From Planctomycetota bacterium (GTDB lineage: Bacteria; Planctomycetota; Phycisphaerae; UBA1845): a stretch of 7,249 nt of DNA. Location of the stretch: assembly GCA_022563055.1 (NCBI GenBank), contig JADFOB010000059.1, forward strand, positions 1 through 7,249, in the 5' to 3' direction. Positions 5,829-7,249 of this stretch are shown here, piece after piece; position 1 is the first letter of the stretch; each line of letters starts with the position of its first letter. The notes under the pieces are model-generated. The model made no database searches and was not told the origin of the DNA. It saw only the letters and a program-made list of their open reading frames with translations. The translations under genes were made by a program, and so were the position numbers.

Positions 5829-6293
5829 ATGCTAGCTGGATATCGGGCTAAGCGTGCCTTAACGGTCGTCCTCGTGCCGCTGATCGGTGGATGCCTCGCG
5901 ACGAGGTCTGTAGACGTGGGTGTGGGTGTGGTGCCGGCACCATCGCCTCACCCCTACGAACCGGATATTCCGCTCCCTGTGGGCTTTATTCTAGCCGATC
6001 AGTCTAGCGAGGAGTGGGCCTCCGGATCGTTAAGGTACGTTCGTCATTGCTACCGTGGACCGGGCGGGGCGGAAACCCGCCTGGGGGTGCGGCGGTTCTA
6101 CCGCCAGCAGATGCCACTCGTCCGTTGGGCGCCGCTGGCGGAGAGTGATGTGCACGGTCGCTGCACGATGTCGTTCGAGCGGGAAACCGAATCGTGTGTC
6201 ATTACGATTGCCCATGAGCGTCGGGCGTTCACGCAAAGCGTGGTGGTCACCGTGTTGATTACACCCATAGCGCGCAAACTCGTGGATCGTTAG
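5829..6293 (+). CDS. Small envelope lipoprotein of unknown function
   Basis: A 154-aa protein with a lipoprotein signal: basic start (R6, K8, R9), hydrophobic core ALTVVLVPLI (10-19) and lipobox I-G-G-C with the modified Cys at C22. A Pro-rich linker (36-50) leads to a compact mixed alpha/beta domain, IPLPVGFILADQSSEEWASG (47-66), then RRFYRQQMPLVRW (88-100) and repeated strands ending VVVTVLITPI (138-147). I recall similar small planctomycete proteins of this layout but cannot name a function. The start is supported by AAGG 4 bases upstream and by the signal peptide beginning there. The next gene starts 21 bp later on the same strand, so the two are probably cotranscribed. Without Asp at +2 (Leu here), there is no simple inner-membrane retention signal of the E. 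coli type. Confidence 0.8.
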   Translation: MLAGYRAKRALTVVLVPLIGGCLATRSVDVGVGVVPAPSPHPYEPDIPLPVGFILADQSSEEWASGSLRYVRHCYRGPGGAETRLGVRRFYRQQMPLVRWAPLAESDVHGRCTMSFERETESCVITIAHERRAFTQSVVVTVLITPIARKLVDR

Positions 6294-6314
6294 AGGACCA
6301 CGCAAGGCATTGCC

Positions 6315-7249
6315 ATGAAAACGGAACGCAGGCACGAGCTCAAAGAGAATGACCTGACGCACGCCCTTGAGACGGGGCGTGCCTATCTTCAGGGACACGG
6401 AACGGGGATCGGCCTGATGGCTCTCGTTCTTGTGGCCGCCGTCGTGGGAACCTCCATGACCATCCGGTCGCGCCGGGCAGCGGCGGAGGATCATTGGCGT
6501 CAAAAGAACAGCCTGGACTTCGCGACGCCCGAGGCTGCGAAAACGTCGCTCGATTCGTTGATGGGCTTGGTCCGGGAGTCCCACGATGACCGGTTCATTC
6601 TGTCGGCCCTGATCGAGCAGGGCGGCAGCGCGCTGCGTTCGGCCAATTCGGAAGAAGCCGTCCCGGATCAACAACTCAACGACTTGGCCCGTGAGGCGTT
6701 CGAGCTTTTGCTGGAGCGGTTTACGGATAATCCACTGGCCTTCGGCGCGGCGCACATGGGTCTGGCCACCGTCGAGGAGAACGCGTTCGTGCTGGATGGC
6801 GATTCCCAACACAAGGAGGCTGCCCGACGCCACCTGAACGCCATCACCCAGAACCCGGATCTGCACACGATGCCGTTTTATCAGGCGGCACAAGAGCGCC
6901 GCGAGGCGCTGGACGACACTTTCTCCCCGGTCGCCTTCGCCCCGCCGCTGCCCAAAGCAGCAGCCAAAGCGGCCACCATCGGCCCGCTCGCTCCGACACC
7001 GGTCCCCCAGATCATCCAGCTTGATTCCAGCGGTAACATCCAGATCACTCCGAGCACCGCTATCCAGATAAAGTCGGCCACCACCCTCACGCCCACGACC
7101 AAGGAGCAGCCTTCCGGCAAACCCGAGACGCCGTCGGGTGGGTCGATCAAAGTTGTCCCAGCCGACGAAGCGGCGAGCGACACGGGCGCCGCCTCCCAAC
7201 CTGGTACGCCTTCCAAGAACCCGGACGTAACGGATGAACCTGCGCGTGC
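6315..7249 (+). CDS. TPR-like single-pass membrane protein (incomplete at window edge)
   Basis: An open frame from ATG 6315 through the window end, 311 codons plus two bases, with no stop. The start MKTERRHELKENDL resembles the conserved N-terminus I recall from planctomycete TPR-containing membrane proteins. One membrane helix at about 31-50 (GIGLMALVLVAAVVGTSMTI) puts residues 1-30 in the cytoplasm. Residues 55-200 are helical, with A-L-I-E-Q and A-R-E-A-F-E-L-L-L-E-R-F type stretches like YfgM-type TPR domains, for example QQLNDLAREAFELLLERF (119-136) and KEAARRHLNAI (167-177). From about 205 the chain is low-complexity, rich in Pro, Thr, Ala and Ser, with Q-I-x-Q-L and N-I-Q-I-T segments. 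AAGG lies 7 bases before the ATG. A protein-interaction role at the envelope is likely; a specific partner cannot be read from the sequence. A long leftward frame on the opposite strand (6030-7199) is a shadow. Confidence 0.82.
   Translation, partial: MKTERRHELKENDLTHALETGRAYLQGHGTGIGLMALVLVAAVVGTSMTIRSRRAAAEDHWRQKNSLDFATPEAAKTSLDSLMGLVRESHDDRFILSALIEQGGSALRSANSEEAVPDQQLNDLAREAFELLLERFTDNPLAFGAAHMGLATVEENAFVLDGDSQHKEAARRHLNAITQNPDLHTMPFYQAAQERREALDDTFSPVAFAPPLPKAAAKAATIGPLAPTPVPQIIQLDSSGNIQITPSTAIQIKSATTLTPTTKEQPSGKPETPSGGSIKVVPADEAASDTGAASQPGTPSKNPDVTDEPAR

Noticed and set aside
6030..7199. 389-codon open frame on the minus strand
   Set aside because: It covers parts of two genes on the plus strand with a signal peptide, membrane segment and spacing typical of real genes. 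Its own translation is Arg/Gly-rich and has no domain pattern.

Overview
The window is GC-rich bacterial chromosomal DNA, and its gene content points to Planctomycetota; this is an inference from gene families, not a species call. The clues are a Hanks-type Ser/Thr kinase near a stand-alone FHA protein, a degenerate MnmE-like GTPase, a fragment of an SBBP-type beta-propeller repeat protein (repeats of this kind abound in planctomycete giant proteins), and a membrane protein whose N-terminus resembles a KTERRHEL-type start that I recall from planctomycete proteins. I see no tRNA, rRNA, CRISPR array, transposase or phage gene.

Layout. On the minus strand, 28-1062 encodes an ArnA/Fmt-like formyltransferase. 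Its start codon overlaps by four bases the end of a small open frame (1059-1271) that looks like one leftover SBBP repeat unit. From 1272 to 1641 there is no convincing gene, but the stretch holds a strongly structured element: a 36/36-bp imperfect inverted repeat (1328-1363 against 1489-1524) enclosing a second inverted repeat and a perfect 7-bp hairpin. Rightward genes follow: an FHA protein (1642-2013, strong ribosome binding site), the MnmE-like GTPase 11 bp later (2025-3239), then a 217-bp gap with a candidate promoter and two overlapping perfect palindromes, then a membrane-anchored kinase (3457-4701).

A leftward gene (4812-5375) for a small membrane-anchored protein of unknown function converges on the kinase; the 110 bp between them holds overlapping GC hairpins. 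Its own candidate promoter (5480-5507) and a second one facing right (5723-5751) lie in a 453-bp intergenic region that also contains a hairpin cluster. The rightward promoter would serve a small lipoprotein (5829-6293) and, 21 bp further on, a TPR-like single-pass membrane protein (6315 to the window edge, incomplete).

How the genes may work together: the FHA protein and the kinase could form a phospho-threonine signalling pair, with the GTPase gene between them. This is suggested only by gene order. The lipoprotein and TPR-like protein look like a two-gene envelope operon. The most unusual points are the GTPase that ends exactly where MnmE has its catalytic cysteine, the formyltransferase lacking the usual active-site Asn, the palindromic element at 1328-1524, and the palindromes in the kinase leader.
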